From NCBI GenBank assembly GCA_021014325.1, contig CM037476.1, positions 22,232,827 to 22,296,826 of the forward strand: a stretch of DNA of 64,000 nucleotides. The letters are read 5' to 3'. The stretch is from Plazaster borealis (taxonomy: Eukaryota > Echinodermata > Asteroidea > Forcipulatida > Labidiasteridae). Made by a program: the position numbers and the translations under genes. The notes below the pieces were generated by a model, which saw only the letters and a list, made by a program, of their open reading frames with translations, searched no databases and had not been told where the DNA came from. This document shows, one piece after another, positions 63,407-64,000 of this stretch (positions within the stretch are counted from its first letter, which is position 1; every line of letters begins with the position of its first letter).

Positions 63407-64000
63407 CCTGAACATCTGACGTCACACTTCGAGGCTCTTAAGAATAACGCCAGATACCTGCCTTGAGCGCCTGGCCGAATCCTGCCAGATGTACCTTTGA
63501 CCTCGCATCCATTTCACATGGAGATCCGCAGTCAATTCAAACGTACATGTACACATTACATAGTAAATAAAACAACATTACATGCAGCATGTAGGCTGCG
63601 AACATTTTGTACACCCTGCATGCAGACGACCGAAAGTGCAAACTGACAAACTACATCACCTCGAACTCGAACCAATCATAAACACAGATATGGAAAGCTT
63701 ACGTCACTGCACATTTCTCCAATGAAATAATTGTATCTAATGAAATCATTGGGCCTGTAAGACCAGTGCCTGTCTTTATCCTTGCGGACAAAGACAGGGG
63801 ACCCGTCTACTTCATACATCTCTTCATGGAGCTGTAATAGGCAAGTTAATAATAGGTTTCCCCCCGGTTAATTTCAGCAAAATCTAATTCAGTTTCATTA
63901 ACACGCATTCAAAATCACGCATTTCCCCCCTAATTCATTCAAACTTTGTGTTTTTTTGTAGCTGCCTTTGCAATCATTTTCGTTTTCGTGCACACGCGAT
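63407..64000 (-). repeat. Repeat X, right inverted copy (runs off the window)
   Basis: Reverse complement of 53370-54024: 'aacatctgacgtcacacttc', 'ggaaagcttacgtcactgca', 'accagtgcctgtctttatcc' and 'attttcgttttcgtgcacac'. The match continues to the last base, so the copy is longer than seen. Confidence 0.85.

Overview
The window is animal nuclear DNA. It is AT-rich, intron-rich and packed with short inverted-repeat elements, SINE and LINE remnants and minisatellites, with no bacterial or viral gene organisation. The one protein gene I can read with confidence is a plus-strand WASF/WAVE (Scar) gene, the actin nucleation-promoting subunit of the WAVE regulatory complex. Its five coding positions lie at 25442-25709, 33288-33441 or 35874-36027, 39074-39191, 42068-42950 and 44064-44227, and give 528 residues. 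Single-gene WAVE, TTAGGG-type short repeats and the style of the dispersed repeats suggest a marine invertebrate deuterostome, most likely an echinoderm and perhaps a sea star. That placement is an inference from memory.

The main discovery is that the third coding segment exists in two tandem, diverged versions (exons 2a and 2b). Both are exactly 154 bp, have the same splice phases and encode 52 residues, and both keep the tyrosine at WAVE residue 125. Using both or neither creates an early stop codon, so the layout forces mutually exclusive splicing. The swapped segment is the part of the WAVE homology region that in vertebrate WAVE1 lies against CYFIP/Sra1. A 20-bp pyrimidine-rich minisatellite lies just upstream of exon 2a. 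A TATA-box/ETS-site promoter and a short exon at 3.15-3.46 kb could supply a 30-residue in-frame N-terminal extension.

The second firm discovery is a pair of U3 snoRNA genes on the plus strand (57453-57673 and 59514-59734). They sit in a ~600-bp direct duplication and share upstream and downstream blocks that look like snRNA-type promoter and 3' processing signals. They lie between two inverted copies of a >600-bp repeat about 10 kb apart (53.4-54.0 and 63.4-64.0 kb).

Layout: 0-3.1 kb repeats and one unexplained minus-strand ORF; 3.15-3.46 kb candidate promoter and first exon; 3.5-25.4 kb repeat-filled putative first intron; 25.4-44.2 kb WASF; 44.2-53.3 kb downstream repeats, including a 33-bp minisatellite open on both strands; 53.4-64 kb the U3 region with LINE and foldback remnants.

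Dispersed families are given letters here. A, B and C are ~300-450 bp with TTTAAAGG/CCTTTAA ends. E contains a 'gacaccctgtttta' motif. F and G are foldbacks. H and I have CAGGG/CCCTG ends. J has GGCC ends with TTA target duplications (PIF/Harbinger-like). L has GGGCCCAATTTC ends. M has ends in TTAAAGGGGCTG. N has ends in ATAGACTGTGCAAGTCTCGC. O and P are foldbacks containing arrays of a gttac-type motif. R is a 25-bp repeat array in a foldback. V pairs 14.1 and 20.8 kb. W is a tandem GGCGGCCATCTT repeat. X is the inverted pair around U3. A separate foldback at 41.3 kb carries a tRNA-like centre.
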